Assembly: GCA_045635745.1 (NCBI GenBank)
Contig: JAZTWG010000042.1
Span: forward strand, 142,457-206,456
DNA from: SIG78 sp045635745
GTDB lineage: Bacteria; Verrucomicrobiota; Lentisphaeria; Victivallales; Victivallaceae
DNA: 64,000 bases
Reading direction: 5' to 3'
Shown piece by piece: positions 1 to 8,270 of this stretch (position 1 is the stretch's first letter; every line of letters starts with the position of its first letter). The translations under genes were made by a program, and so were the position numbers. Under the pieces are notes generated by a model. That model was not told where the DNA came from and searched no databases. It saw only the letters and a program-made list of their open reading frames with translations.

Positions 1-408
1 ATGGATGCCATGTACAAGATCCACCAATACACCATTATGTGTGCGCCGATCACCGCTCAGGAAGCAGCGCTGGAAGCCTTGAAAAGTGCCCACAAAGATA
101 TGCTTGCCATGCGAGACAGCTACTGGGAACGGCGCAATATCATAGTGCGCGGATTGCGCGATGCCGGCTTGGAGTGTGTAATGCCCAAAGGCGCATTCTA
201 CGCCTTTCCTTCAATCAAATCAAGTGGTATGACTTCCCGGCAGTTTGCTGAAGGGCTGCTCAAAGAAGAAAGCGTGGCGGTCGTCCCCGGTTCTGCTTTC
301 GGGCCCGGCGGCGAAGGCTATGTACGCGCCTGCTACGCTACGGCCGAAGATCAGATCATTGAAGCGTTAGAGAGAATCAAGCGTTTTGTGGCCAGACACA
401 GCAAATAA
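1..408 (+). CDS. class I/II aminotransferase, C-terminal part (gene starts before the window)
   Basis: The 135 visible residues match the C-terminal third of PLP-dependent aspartate/aromatic aminotransferases of fold type I: an IHQYTIMCAP segment, a GAFYAFPSI strand and a VVPGSAFG loop close to the end. The PLP lysine would lie upstream. An in-frame ATG occurs at the first base, but it sits inside the fold, so the true start is outside the window. Substrate specificity cannot be read from this fragment. It is a different gene from the complete aminotransferase at 12732-13919. A strong terminator follows the stop codon. Confidence 0.85.
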   Translation: MDAMYKIHQYTIMCAPITAQEAALEALKSAHKDMLAMRDSYWERRNIIVRGLRDAGLECVMPKGAFYAFPSIKSSGMTSRQFAEGLLKEESVAVVPGSAFGPGGEGYVRACYATAEDQIIEALERIKRFVARHSK

Positions 409-431
409 AAGTATTGCACACTGCATACAGT

Positions 432-470
432 ATAAGGACAAAGCCCGATAAAGCTTTGTCCTTATTTTTT
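432..470 (+). terminator. Rho-independent terminator of the aminotransferase gene
   Basis: Bases 432-443 and 454-465 form a perfect 12-bp stem (ATAAGGACAAAG with its complement), extendable by one G-C pair, and are followed by a T run at 465-470. It lies 24 bases after the stop codon at 408. Confidence 0.9.
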
Positions 471-490
471 ATGAAAATACACCGGAAAAG

Positions 491-505
491 ATCATCAATG
501 ATGAT
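491..505. promoter_or_regulatory. palindromic operator-like site, upstream copy
   Basis: ATCATCAATGATGAT is a perfect 7+7 palindrome around one central base. Its core (492-504) is the exact reverse complement of the second site at 628-640. Both lie in the non-coding region before the 4Fe-4S gene, whose operon encodes an IclR-type regulator, so they may be that regulator's operators. This is inferred from symmetry and position only. Confidence 0.5.
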
Positions 506-627
506 TTCTTATCAATTTATTTCAGGATGATTTGTTTTTTTGCCGCAAAAACTCCAATATGGATTTGTTTTTATACATCAATAAGTATATAGTTATTGCC
601 GGCAAGTTAAATATAGGGATAGAAAGC

Positions 628-640
628 TCATCATTGATGA
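628..640. promoter_or_regulatory. palindromic operator-like site, downstream copy
   Basis: TCATCATTGATGA is the reverse complement of the core at 492-504. The centres are 136 bases apart, close to 13 turns of B-DNA, and this copy lies 22 bases before the start codon at 663. A weak promoter-like pair (TTTGTT at 564-569, TATATA at 586-591, spacer 16) falls between the sites, so binding at both could loop the DNA around it or block elongation. Apart from these sites, the 254-base gap at 409-662 holds only the terminator. Confidence 0.5.
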
Positions 641-662
641 ATAAATAAAAAGGAACAGATTT

Positions 663-1721
663 ATGGCTATCATGACCCGTGATTTCAATGCAGTTGATCT
701 TTCAGACCCCAAAGCAGCAGCATTGGCGGTAAAACGCAAGGCTCTGGAACTGGGGGCTGATGCAGTAGGTATCGGCAATATTGAACGCTGGGATACTGCT
801 CCGCTGCAGATGGATCCCAAACAGATCATGCCGGAATGCAAAAGCATTATCGGTATGGTGTTCCGGGTGGAGCGCGGAAGCTTGCGCGGCGTGGAAGAAG
901 GCACTTACATGAGCAATTACTCAGCCATGGGATACGGCGGCATAACTTACCTTTACATGCCTATGACAGTAATAAATTTGAGCAAATTCATCGAAGATCA
1001 AGGTTATGAAGCTATCCCCATGGGGCATCAGAGTGACTGGCGCGGTATTGATAACGAAGGTTACGCGCTGCCCAACTACAGCCGCCCTGCCCGCCCGGGC
1101 CAGGCGCAGCCGGATGTAATGATTCATTTGCGTATTGCCGCATATCTGTGCGGTCTGGGCGAAATCGGATTCAGCAAGATGTTTTTAAGCCCCCAGTTCG
1201 GACCGCGCTGCCGCGTAGGCATTATTATGACCGATGTAGAGTTGGAGCCTGATCCGATTTATGATGGGCCGCAGTTGTGCAACCGCTGCATGGCGTGCGT
1301 TAAAGCGTGTCCCGGACAGGCGTTTTCCACCGATAAAACAGTAAAAGTAAACCTTGCGGGGAATATAGTTGAGTGGTCCGACCTTGATATGGCTAAATGC
1401 AGTTTTGCATTCCGCGGAGCCAAACACAGCAACGAAGTTCAGGAAAAACCCTATCTGGAATCTTCTAAGGATTCGGTTCCCGGTGAATGGTCACCATTCT
1501 ACAACAAGCCCAGAAACCTCTACAATACCGGACAGGCGGTATGCGGGGCCCGCGGCTGTACCCGTGCGTGTATGATAAATCTGGAAAGTCGCGGTGTATT
1601 GCAGAATAGCTTCAAGGAAAAATTCCGCCGCCGTCCGACCTGGTCGGTCGACTGGTCAACTCCGCCGGAATACGCCGAAGGAACCAAGTTCCGCAAAGAC
1701 GATGACGAAGGTATCGATTGA
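663..1721 (+). CDS. 4Fe-4S double-cluster protein, QueG/reductive dehalogenase-like
   Basis: A cytoplasmic iron-sulfur protein of 352 residues without a signal peptide. The region around residues 170-225 (GLGEIGFSKMFLSPQFGPRCR, then CNRCMACVKACPG) resembles the ferredoxin-like part of epoxyqueuosine reductase (QueG) and reductive dehalogenases: one CxxCxxCxxxCP motif plus a second cysteine group, CGARGCTRACM, near residue 300. A corrinoid-binding role cannot be read directly, and queuosine synthesis is not suggested by the neighbours. The ATG at 663 has AAGGA eight bases upstream. It is the first gene of an apparent operon with the IclR-type regulator (11-base gap) and the U32-like protein. 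The substrate is unknown. Confidence 0.75.
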   Translation: MAIMTRDFNAVDLSDPKAAALAVKRKALELGADAVGIGNIERWDTAPLQMDPKQIMPECKSIIGMVFRVERGSLRGVEEGTYMSNYSAMGYGGITYLYMPMTVINLSKFIEDQGYEAIPMGHQSDWRGIDNEGYALPNYSRPARPGQAQPDVMIHLRIAAYLCGLGEIGFSKMFLSPQFGPRCRVGIIMTDVELEPDPIYDGPQLCNRCMACVKACPGQAFSTDKTVKVNLAGNIVEWSDLDMAKCSFAFRGAKHSNEVQEKPYLESSKDSVPGEWSPFYNKPRNLYNTGQAVCGARGCTRACMINLESRGVLQNSFKEKFRRRPTWSVDWSTPPEYAEGTKFRKDDDEGID

Positions 1722-1732
1722 GGTAAAACGTT

Positions 1733-2473
1733 ATGCCGGGTTCAGAATTGGTGCAATCACTGCTGCGCGGTCTGGAACTGCTGCAAATTGCGGCGGCAGC
1801 TCCGGACGGGATGACTTTAAGCGAGATAGCTGAAAAAAGCAATTTGCAGAAAAGTACAGCCTATAATTTACTGCGTACGCTTTGTGCCAAAGGTTTTCTG
1901 GAAAAGACCGCAAACAACAGGTTCCGACGCGGCATAGCACTTACCGCCTTGGCTTCCGGCGGTAAAAATGCTGCGTTATTGGAACGGGCCGCAGGTGCAT
2001 TGCAACTTATGCAGCTGCAGTTTCCCAACGATGTACTGATCTTTACTGCGCTGGAACAGGGGGTAGCCAAAGTAAAACTGCGTTTTTCACCCGATCGTCC
2101 CGGCGAATTGCAATGGTGGTCCAATCGGCATTTTCCGCCCTATTTGTCGGTAACAGCCCTTGCGCTGCAGGCTGCGAATCCCGATCAGCAGGAGCTCATA
2201 GAGCAGCAGTACCCTTTTGAAGAATACGGCGAAGCTGTGTGGGGCAATGCTGATGTATTCCAAAACGAGCTCAAAGCCATCGCCGCGCGCGGTTACTGCT
2301 GGCGGCAGAAAATTGAACAATGTGCTGCCGCATTCATACTGCCGGAGGGTTTTGTGCTAGGCTGCAGCTCCAGCGGTAAAAGCGCTTCGGAAAATGCAAC
2401 CAGACAAATGGAAGAACGCCGTGCGGCGGCAAAAGCATTTCAAAAGCAAGTATGGAATCTGCCGGAGGAGTGA
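1733..2473 (+). CDS. IclR-family transcriptional regulator
   Basis: Protein of 246 residues, the usual IclR length. Residues 5-75 form the winged helix-turn-helix (LRGLELLQ, LSEIAEKSNLQKSTAYNLLRTL, KGFLEK, then a short wing), typical of the family. The C-terminal effector domain is recognisable only in outline and its ligand cannot be predicted. The gene sits between the 4Fe-4S gene and the U32-like gene in one transcription unit. The two palindromes at 491-505 and 628-640 are plausible autoregulatory operators. Confidence 0.85.
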   Translation: MPGSELVQSLLRGLELLQIAAAAPDGMTLSEIAEKSNLQKSTAYNLLRTLCAKGFLEKTANNRFRRGIALTALASGGKNAALLERAAGALQLMQLQFPNDVLIFTALEQGVAKVKLRFSPDRPGELQWWSNRHFPPYLSVTALALQAANPDQQELIEQQYPFEEYGEAVWGNADVFQNELKAIAARGYCWRQKIEQCAAAFILPEGFVLGCSSSGKSASENATRQMEERRAAAKAFQKQVWNLPEE

Positions 2474-2478
2474 AACTT

Positions 2479-3483
2479 ATGTTGTTTGCAGCGGGCTATC
2501 AATGCAGAAAAACCGGTGAACTTTTTTCGGAAATAATTGCCGATTATCGAAACAATATCTGCGAGGTATACTTTGCCCCGCCGGGATTTGCTTCCGGCCG
2601 ACCCGATGCGGCACAGGATAATGCCGAAGCACTTGAGCAGTTGGTCTTCGAATTGCGAACCATCCGCAATATGAATATTCAGCTGGATCTGCTTTTGAAC
2701 GGCAACTGCTACGGCGAAAAAGCCATTTCGCAGGAATTTCAAAACCGCATAACCGATATGCTTGAGTGGTTTGCCGGAGAAAACCTGCTGCCGGAAATAA
2801 TAACCACCACCTCGCCATTTGTGGCCGATACGGTTAAGAAAATTGCGCCTGATACAGAGATCCGCGCATCAGTAAATATGCGTATAGATTCACTGACCGC
2901 GCTTGAATATCTGCAGGAAAAGTTCGACAGCTTCTATCTGCGGCGCGATCTTCAGCGCGATATGGAAACAGTGGCGCTTTTTGCCAAATGGAGCCGGCAG
3001 CACGGGAAAAAACTCTGTTTGCTTGCCAACAGCGGTTGCTTGCGCAACTGCCCATATCAAACGTTTCACGATAATTTAGTTGCCCACGATAAATTGTTGC
3101 GTAAGGAAAATAATGTGAAAGATTTTTTGCCGCACCTGTGCTGGGAACGCTATAAAGACGGCAGAAATATGGCAGATTTTCTCCGTTCGAGCTGGATACG
3201 CCCCGAAGATGTAAAATGCTACGAACCATATTGTGCGGTCATGAAATTGGCGACCCGTCAGCACAGCAATCCGCGGTTGATCCTGGCTGCTTACTGCAAT
3301 GAAAGCTTTGACGGCAATGTGTTTGACCTGACTGAACCATGTTTCTCACAGGTATTTGCCCCGAACATTCTGGATAACCGCCGGCTTGATAACATAGAGC
3401 TGCCCGGAAAATGCGGCAGCAACTGCCTCCATTGCGGAAAATGTGAAAAAATAATCGGTCAGGCCGTTCGGAAACTGGTCTGA
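2479..3483 (+). CDS. peptidase U32 / UbiU-UbiV-like Fe-S protein
   Basis: The protein (334 residues from this start) shows the layout of the U32 collagenase-like group (YhbU/YhbV/UbiU/UbiV/RlhA): a TIM-barrel-like N-terminal half, a CLRNCPYQTFHD motif near residue 193 and late cysteines CGSNCLHCGKCEK near the C terminus, likely ligands of a 4Fe-4S cluster. Such proteins act in RNA or quinone hydroxylation, or are uncharacterised; which applies here is unknown. The ATG at 2479 is preferred over the one at 2452 because GGAGGAG lies nine bases before it, inside the end of the IclR gene. It ends two bases from the convergent nuclease gene. Confidence 0.7.
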   Translation: MLFAAGYQCRKTGELFSEIIADYRNNICEVYFAPPGFASGRPDAAQDNAEALEQLVFELRTIRNMNIQLDLLLNGNCYGEKAISQEFQNRITDMLEWFAGENLLPEIITTTSPFVADTVKKIAPDTEIRASVNMRIDSLTALEYLQEKFDSFYLRRDLQRDMETVALFAKWSRQHGKKLCLLANSGCLRNCPYQTFHDNLVAHDKLLRKENNVKDFLPHLCWERYKDGRNMADFLRSSWIRPEDVKCYEPYCAVMKLATRQHSNPRLILAAYCNESFDGNVFDLTEPCFSQVFAPNILDNRRLDNIELPGKCGSNCLHCGKCEKIIGQAVRKLV

Positions 3484-3485
3484 AA

Positions 3486-4499
3486 TCATCGGCGGCTTTT
3501 TATCCGCAGATCCGGCTGGCGCTTCTGCCATGCCGAATAATCACAAGAGCTTTCAAGTTTTTCTTCAATATCGTCGTCCAACGCATTGAAAAAATCCAAA
3601 CCGGAAGCTTTTTCCACCACATCGACCGGCACAACAAAAGCGGATATATCCCTGGAAGCATCCTTATGCGGCAGAATAAAACCGACAGCTTTGGGATTGG
3701 CCGCGTTGGCATCGAGCAATACTTTGTAGTATTTATCCGGTACCGCAACTTTGTTTTTACCAATGGTTACCACCGGCTTGGTGTAATCGAATATCGGACC
3801 GGAAACAACATATAAATCGCCGTGATTTTCAGCAAAAAAACGAACTTTTTCTTCCAGTGTTTTCCAAATGCCGCGATTGAATTCAGGCCGTTGCGGTGAC
3901 ATATTGGACATGTAAAAACTTTCGCTCATCGCCTGAAGAGAAAAACTCATATCCGCCGCTGGCGCCAGATGGCCGCGATCGAAAAAAGAACCTTTATAAT
4001 CAGCCGGATCAGCTGATTTTGTGGCAATAGCTTTATCGGCGCGGAAATCGCCAGAACGTTTGGCTTTTTTGCTTCTGACTTCTTCCCTTGTTAATTTGTA
4101 ACTCACCCAAAGCGGCTGTTCATGTTGTTCCGAGTAGCCAAGAGCGTAGCCGCATCGATCGATGACTGTATCGCAGAAAGCCGGTACCCCCATAGTCAAA
4201 TTATCATAGCGGGTTTGGGCCAGATCAGAGTTGTTGCGTATAATGACCGCAGGTTGCGGCGCAAGATCATTTTCAACACTTTTAACACTGCGGTAAATAT
4301 TGCCGGTATACTTTTCCACCCAATTCCGGTAGTATGCATTATATTGGGCACAAAGCGAATGAGCTCCGTAAATCGCCAGCAGATAAATAATCCATGAGCG
4401 GATATGTTTGAAAAATCTGCCGGATTTACTGCCGGAGCGTTCGATTTTTTTCTTTGCTGAACGCGCAGCTGTGGTTCCGAAGTTTTGTTTTTTAGTCAT
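3486..4499 (-). CDS. membrane-anchored DNA/RNA non-specific endonuclease (NUC1 family)
   Basis: Protein of 337 residues. A basic N terminus is followed by one hydrophobic segment (about 34-50: SWIIYLLAIYGAHSLCA), suggesting a signal anchor with the catalytic part outside the cytoplasm. The DRGHLAPAADM motif near residue 170 is the beta-beta-alpha-metal catalytic motif of Serratia/NucA-type nucleases, and NMSPQ some 25 residues later is the conserved metal-binding region. It starts nine bases after the tatC stop codon and shows no clear ribosome binding site, so translation may depend on tatC. It may take part in nucleotide scavenging. No immunity gene is visible beside it, which makes a toxin role less likely. 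Confidence 0.85.
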   Translation of the reverse strand: MTKKQNFGTTAARSAKKKIERSGSKSGRFFKHIRSWIIYLLAIYGAHSLCAQYNAYYRNWVEKYTGNIYRSVKSVENDLAPQPAVIIRNNSDLAQTRYDNLTMGVPAFCDTVIDRCGYALGYSEQHEQPLWVSYKLTREEVRSKKAKRSGDFRADKAIATKSADPADYKGSFFDRGHLAPAADMSFSLQAMSESFYMSNMSPQRPEFNRGIWKTLEEKVRFFAENHGDLYVVSGPIFDYTKPVVTIGKNKVAVPDKYYKVLLDANAANPKAVGFILPHKDASRDISAFVVPVDVVEKASGLDFFNALDDDIEEKLESSCDYSAWQKRQPDLRIKSRR

Positions 4500-4508
4500 A
4501 AAGGTTGC

Positions 4509-5423
4509 TTATCGCTCATATTTGGTCTTGCGCCGCGGCAATCCGCCGGAACGGCGACGGCGACGGCGATGGTAACAATTATCGGCTTTTTTCCACGAAT
4601 CATCGCTTACGCTGTCGGGATCAAGCCCGGAGTATTCACCGGCTGCATCAGCAGTATTATCGCCGGAGACCGGCGTCTCTTCGACTATTGTACGCTCACA
4701 CTCTTTATTTTTTATCAACCAGCGGCCGGTAAGCAGGGTAAGCTCAAATAATATATATACCGGCACGCCAAGCATCAGCTGGCTGATAATATCCGGCGGA
4801 GTGAGAAATGCCGCCACGATCAGTATTATCACCACCACCAGTGATCGCTGTTTGCGCAATGTTTCAAGCGATAAAATATTGGCCATAACCAGCGCCAGAA
4901 GCACCACCGGCAACTCAAACATAGCACCAAAAGCCAGTGCCACATTCATCATCAAACCGACAAAGTTATTCAATCCGATGATCGGAGCAAGTCCATCGCG
5001 GGCAAAACTTACAGAAAATTTCACCAAAAGCGGCATAACTCCGAAAATCCCCAGCGAAACTCCGGCGGCAAAAAGACAATACGCCGCCGCTGTTCCCGCC
5101 AGCAGAAAACGTTTTTCATGCAAATAGAGCGCCGGCGCAAGAAAATGCCAGAATCGCCATAAATACAACGGCAGTCCGGCAAAGAGCGCTAAAAGCATAC
5201 CGGCTTTGAGTTCAACCAGAAAAGGCTCCATCAAGGCAAAGTAACTCAAATGGAATCCCGCACCGTTTTCGCGGGCAATACGTTCGGCGCTATTTTGCAG
5301 CAGCTCCAGCAGTTCCGGTGCAAAATACCAGCCGGGGATCAGCAGCAGCACAAATATCGCCAGAATTTCCAGCACCATGCGGCGCAGTGCTTCAATATGC
5401 GAAAGAAATCCTTCTGAACTCAT
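4509..5423 (-). CDS. tatC: Sec-independent protein translocase TatC
   Basis: A polytopic inner-membrane protein of 304 residues and core of the twin-arginine translocase. The N terminus FLSHIEALRR is the TatC signature, and about six membrane segments follow, with the conserved FxxPLYLWRFWHFLAPAL stretch and LTPPDIISQLMLGVP near the end. The cytoplasmic tail beyond residue ~240 is long and unusual: an acidic stretch, then six consecutive arginines encoded by a short GGCGAC-type tandem repeat (about 4551-4572). The gene lies 26 bases downstream of tatA. A Tat-signal protein is encoded divergently next door. Confidence 0.95.
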   Translation of the reverse strand: MSSEGFLSHIEALRRMVLEILAIFVLLLIPGWYFAPELLELLQNSAERIARENGAGFHLSYFALMEPFLVELKAGMLLALFAGLPLYLWRFWHFLAPALYLHEKRFLLAGTAAAYCLFAAGVSLGIFGVMPLLVKFSVSFARDGLAPIIGLNNFVGLMMNVALAFGAMFELPVVLLALVMANILSLETLRKQRSLVVVIILIVAAFLTPPDIISQLMLGVPVYILFELTLLTGRWLIKNKECERTIVEETPVSGDNTADAAGEYSGLDPDSVSDDSWKKADNCYHRRRRRRSGGLPRRKTKYER

Positions 5424-5449
5424 CCGATATGCTCCAAAGGGCAGTGATT

Positions 5450-5680
5450 TCAGGCCTTGGGTTCAGCCGGCTTATCCGACTGTATTTTATCTTCCGCCGC
5501 AGCCTTGGCTTCGGCGGCTTTGACCAGTTCTTCCGATTCGCGCGAGAGATCTTCTTTGGCTTTTTTGAATTCATGGCTGGCCTTGCCCAATGACCGGGCA
5601 AGTTCAGGAATGCGCTTGGCACCAAACAGCAAAACAACCACAACAATAATAAGAAGCCATTCAGTTGCTCCAATACCCAT
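5450..5680 (-). CDS. tatA: twin-arginine translocase subunit TatA/TatE-like
   Basis: A small protein (76 residues) with the TatA layout: a short N-terminal membrane helix (ATEWLLIIVVVVLLFGAKRIPEL, residues ~5-27), then an amphipathic helix with the FG/KxIPELxRSLGKA signature and a charged Ala/Glu/Lys-rich tail. No separate tatB is seen, as in many minimal TatAC systems. It is the first gene of tatA-tatC-nuclease, with a well-formed promoter upstream (5745-5772). Confidence 0.93.
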   Translation of the reverse strand: MGIGATEWLLIIVVVVLLFGAKRIPELARSLGKASHEFKKAKEDLSRESEELVKAAEAKAAAEDKIQSDKPAEPKA

Positions 5681-5744
5681 AAAAATACTCCTTTTTTTAA
5701 AAAAATTTGTCTATTATATTTGAAAAATCTGTTTTTATAAAGTA

Positions 5745-5772
5745 ACTTTATCACAAACTTGCAATTTTGCAA
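5745..5772 (-). promoter_or_regulatory. tatA promoter, TTGCAA-N16-TAAAGT with extended -10
   Basis: On the minus strand a -35 element TTGCAA (5772-5767) is followed after 16 bases by TAAAGT (5750-5745), preceded by TTGTGA, which gives an extended -10. The same arrangement occurs before the TolC-like and serA genes. A second minus-strand pair overlaps it (TTGCAA at 5764-5759, spacer 17, TTTATA at 5741-5736). On the plus strand TTGAAA (5720-5725), 17 bases, then TAACTT (5743-5748) could serve the DUF362 gene. Confidence 0.6.
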
Positions 5773-5794
5773 ATTTAAGCAGGAGATTTTAGTG

Positions 5795-6697
5795 ATGAAT
5801 AGACGTGATTTTTTGAAAAGCAGCTTTCTTTCCGCTCTCGCAGTTTCAGCAATCGGCAAAACAGTTTCCGCGGCCGAAAGTCAATCTTCAACTCCTGATC
5901 TGGTGGCTTTGCATGGAGGCAGTGCCGAAGCCATGTGGCACGAAGGGATAAAAGCCATGGGCGGCATTGAAAAATTTGTTAAAAAAGGCGCAAAAGTCGT
6001 AGTCAAACCCAACATTGCCTGGACTCAACCGCCGGAATATGCGGCCAATACCAATCCGGAACTGGTCGCAGCAATCGTGCGCGATGTACTCAAAGCCGGT
6101 GCCGCAGAAGTAATAGTTTTTGACCACAGCTGCAACTATGGGCCTGATTGCTATAAAATCAGCGGCATCGCCGCTGCCGCCACTGGCGCCGGAGCCAGAG
6201 TTCTGCATGCAATCGACCGTAAATCCTACCGGAAAGTGGAAAAGAAAGAAGCAAAGGCACTGACCAGCGCCGAAGTTTTTGCCGAAGTACTCGACTGCGA
6301 TACTTTTATCAATGTGCCGATCCTGAAACATCACGGCGGAGCCAAGATGTCCGGAGCAATGAAAAACCTTATGGGTATGGTTTGGGATCGCCGTGCAATG
6401 CACCGCAACAATCTTACTTATACGATTCCGGATCTGCTCTGCTACCGCAAACCGGATCTTAATGTGATCGATGCCTACCGTATGATGATGGATCACGGCC
6501 CCCGCGGCGGCAATCTGCGCGACGTTGCCATGGGGAAATTCATGCTTTTATCCACTGACCCGGTAGCAGCAGATGCTGCGGCAGTAAAACTTTTGAATTT
6601 CAAAGAAGAGGATGTAAAATATCTCGGCGAAGCCGCTGCCAGAGAAATGGGGGTCAAAGACCTTACCAAACTCAATATCAAGCGCATAGAAATGTAA
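5795..6697 (+). CDS. DUF362 protein with twin-arginine signal peptide
   Basis: Protein of 300 residues. The N terminus MNRRDFLKSSFLSALAVSAI is a Tat signal (RRDFLK) ending near an Ala-x-Ala site, so it is probably exported folded. The body matches DUF362: VVVKPNIAW, a long central domain with NVPILKHHGGAKMSGAMKNLMG and a C-terminal PVAADAAAVKLL segment. DUF362 proteins often accompany Fe-S proteins; their chemistry is poorly known. The ATG at 5795 is chosen because AGGAG is nine bases upstream and the Tat signal begins there. Ten bases separate it from the polyferredoxin gene, and tatA is divergent, so exporter and substrate are neighbours. Confidence 0.9.
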   Translation: MNRRDFLKSSFLSALAVSAIGKTVSAAESQSSTPDLVALHGGSAEAMWHEGIKAMGGIEKFVKKGAKVVVKPNIAWTQPPEYAANTNPELVAAIVRDVLKAGAAEVIVFDHSCNYGPDCYKISGIAAAATGAGARVLHAIDRKSYRKVEKKEAKALTSAEVFAEVLDCDTFINVPILKHHGGAKMSGAMKNLMGMVWDRRAMHRNNLTYTIPDLLCYRKPDLNVIDAYRMMMDHGPRGGNLRDVAMGKFMLLSTDPVAADAAAVKLLNFKEEDVKYLGEAAAREMGVKDLTKLNIKRIEM

Positions 6698-6707
6698 AAG
6701 AGGTTTT

Positions 6708-8246
6708 ATGAAAATTTTTTCCATAAAAAAACTGCGTATTTTCCGCTGGCTGTTCATCGCTGCAGTTCTGGTGATCTTCACCGCGCTTTTCAGCGGTTTT
6801 CTGATGCGCAGTAAATTATATCTGGCCACAGAATATCAATTCATGCCGGGCATATTGAGTGTGGCGGCATTGGGTTTGGGCGGTGCATTTGGCGCCATGC
6901 TTCTGATTGCGGCTGTAACGGCTTTCTGTGGACGCGTATACTGTTCATGGTGCTGTCCGCTGGGCTTGCTTCAGGAAGTCATTGAGAGGCTTGATCGCAA
7001 AATATTCCGCAAAAAAATCAGAATTTACCGCAAAGGGCATAATGTCTTCCGGGCCGCTTTTCTGGTGTTGGTGCTGGCTTTGATGTTTGGAGGTTTTGCT
7101 TTGCCATTCGGGTATGTGGAGCCTTATTCGCTTTTCGGAAAAATATCTTCCACTATCGTTCTGCAATTTCTTGCATGGCTGAATAAATCCACGGTAAATC
7201 TGCAGCAGTCATCCATCGAAGCAACCGCCGCATGGAGTATTGCGTTGGCAATATCCGGTGGAGCATTGCTGGGTTTGCTTGCGCTTACCATCTGGAAGGG
7301 GCGGATTTTCTGCAACACTATCTGCCCCGCCGGAACTATTCTTGCCGCCCTCGCCGCCCGCAGCGGCATACGTCTTGCCATCGATCCGGATAAATGCGTA
7401 AAATGCCGTAAATGCGAAAAAGTCTGCAATGCCAACTGTATAAATATTGCCGATGGACAAACGATTGATTTCACCCGCTGTTTTATGTGTTTGGAGTGTG
7501 TTGCTGTCTGCCCGGCCGATGCGGTAAAAACGGTCAGACGGCGCAAAAATGATTTGACCGCCGCCGATCTGCCGACTGCTCCCGAACGGCGCCAGATGCT
7601 TATTGCTGCCGGGATTGCCGGAGTTGCCGGTTTTGCTGCCGGTAAAAAAATCAGCCCAAGTGCACCGCGCAATGAAAACGCCATATTGCCGCCGGGCGCC
7701 GGTTCGAGAGAAAATTTTCTCGCCCGCTGTACCGGATGCGGCCTTTGTATAACAAACTGCCGCGGTAACTGTCTGCAGCCGGCCACTAATGAATACGGTT
7801 GGCAGGGCTTTATGCTGCCGGTAATGAAGTTTTCTGGTTCTCACCCCGGATATTGCGAGTATGAGTGCAACAAATGCGCCACCAACTGTCCTACCGGCGC
7901 GTTGAAAAAAATGAGTCTGAAAGAGAAAAAGCTTTGCCGGATCGGTATGGCTGTATTCACAGCCAACCGCTGTCTGGCTTATGTGGATGGCGAACCCTGC
8001 GGGGCATGTTCAGAGCATTGTCCTACCGGTGCGCTGAAAATGGTTGCAGGCCCCCGCAAAAGTGCCACGATCCCCCAAGTAACCGGTGAACTGTGCATCG
8101 GCTGCGGCAACTGCCAGTACGCCTGTCCGGTAACCCCACAGGCGATCGAGGTAAAAGCTGCTGACAAACAGAGCAAGGCTGTTGCTCCTGAAGTTTATTA
8201 TAAAAAAGAGTCTGTAAAACAGGCTCCTTCCACCATACCTTTTTAA
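6708..8246 (+). CDS. membrane polyferredoxin, NapH-like and NapG-like domains fused
   Basis: Protein of 512 residues in two parts. Residues ~1-215 form a NapH/NosR-type membrane domain with about four to five helices and two cysteine motifs at membrane ends (CGRVYCSWCCPLG, GRIFCNTICPAG). Residues ~220-275 hold two 4Fe-4S motifs. After RRQMLIAAGIAGVAGFAAG, which looks like an internal Tat-type or membrane segment, the rest resembles periplasmic NapG with at least four more clusters (CTGCGLCITNC, CNKCATNCP, CGACSEHCP, CIGCGNCQYACP). NapH and NapG are usually separate proteins passing electrons across the membrane. It follows the DUF362 gene directly and presumably works with that exported protein; the terminal acceptor is unknown. 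Confidence 0.85.
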   Translation: MKIFSIKKLRIFRWLFIAAVLVIFTALFSGFLMRSKLYLATEYQFMPGILSVAALGLGGAFGAMLLIAAVTAFCGRVYCSWCCPLGLLQEVIERLDRKIFRKKIRIYRKGHNVFRAAFLVLVLALMFGGFALPFGYVEPYSLFGKISSTIVLQFLAWLNKSTVNLQQSSIEATAAWSIALAISGGALLGLLALTIWKGRIFCNTICPAGTILAALAARSGIRLAIDPDKCVKCRKCEKVCNANCINIADGQTIDFTRCFMCLECVAVCPADAVKTVRRRKNDLTAADLPTAPERRQMLIAAGIAGVAGFAAGKKISPSAPRNENAILPPGAGSRENFLARCTGCGLCITNCRGNCLQPATNEYGWQGFMLPVMKFSGSHPGYCEYECNKCATNCPTGALKKMSLKEKKLCRIGMAVFTANRCLAYVDGEPCGACSEHCPTGALKMVAGPRKSATIPQVTGELCIGCGNCQYACPVTPQAIEVKAADKQSKAVAPEVYYKKESVKQAPSTIPF

Positions 8247-8270
8247 CCCGAAAAAAACAAAGAAAGTATC

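Noticed and set aside
663..1721. Calling this gene a queuosine biosynthesis reductase (queG)
   Set aside because: Only the ferredoxin-like core resembles QueG, the second cluster motif is atypical and no other queuosine gene is nearby.
3486..4499. NUC1 nuclease as a contact-dependent toxin
   Set aside because: There is no polymorphic-toxin N-terminal domain and no immunity gene; it follows tatC with a simple membrane anchor.
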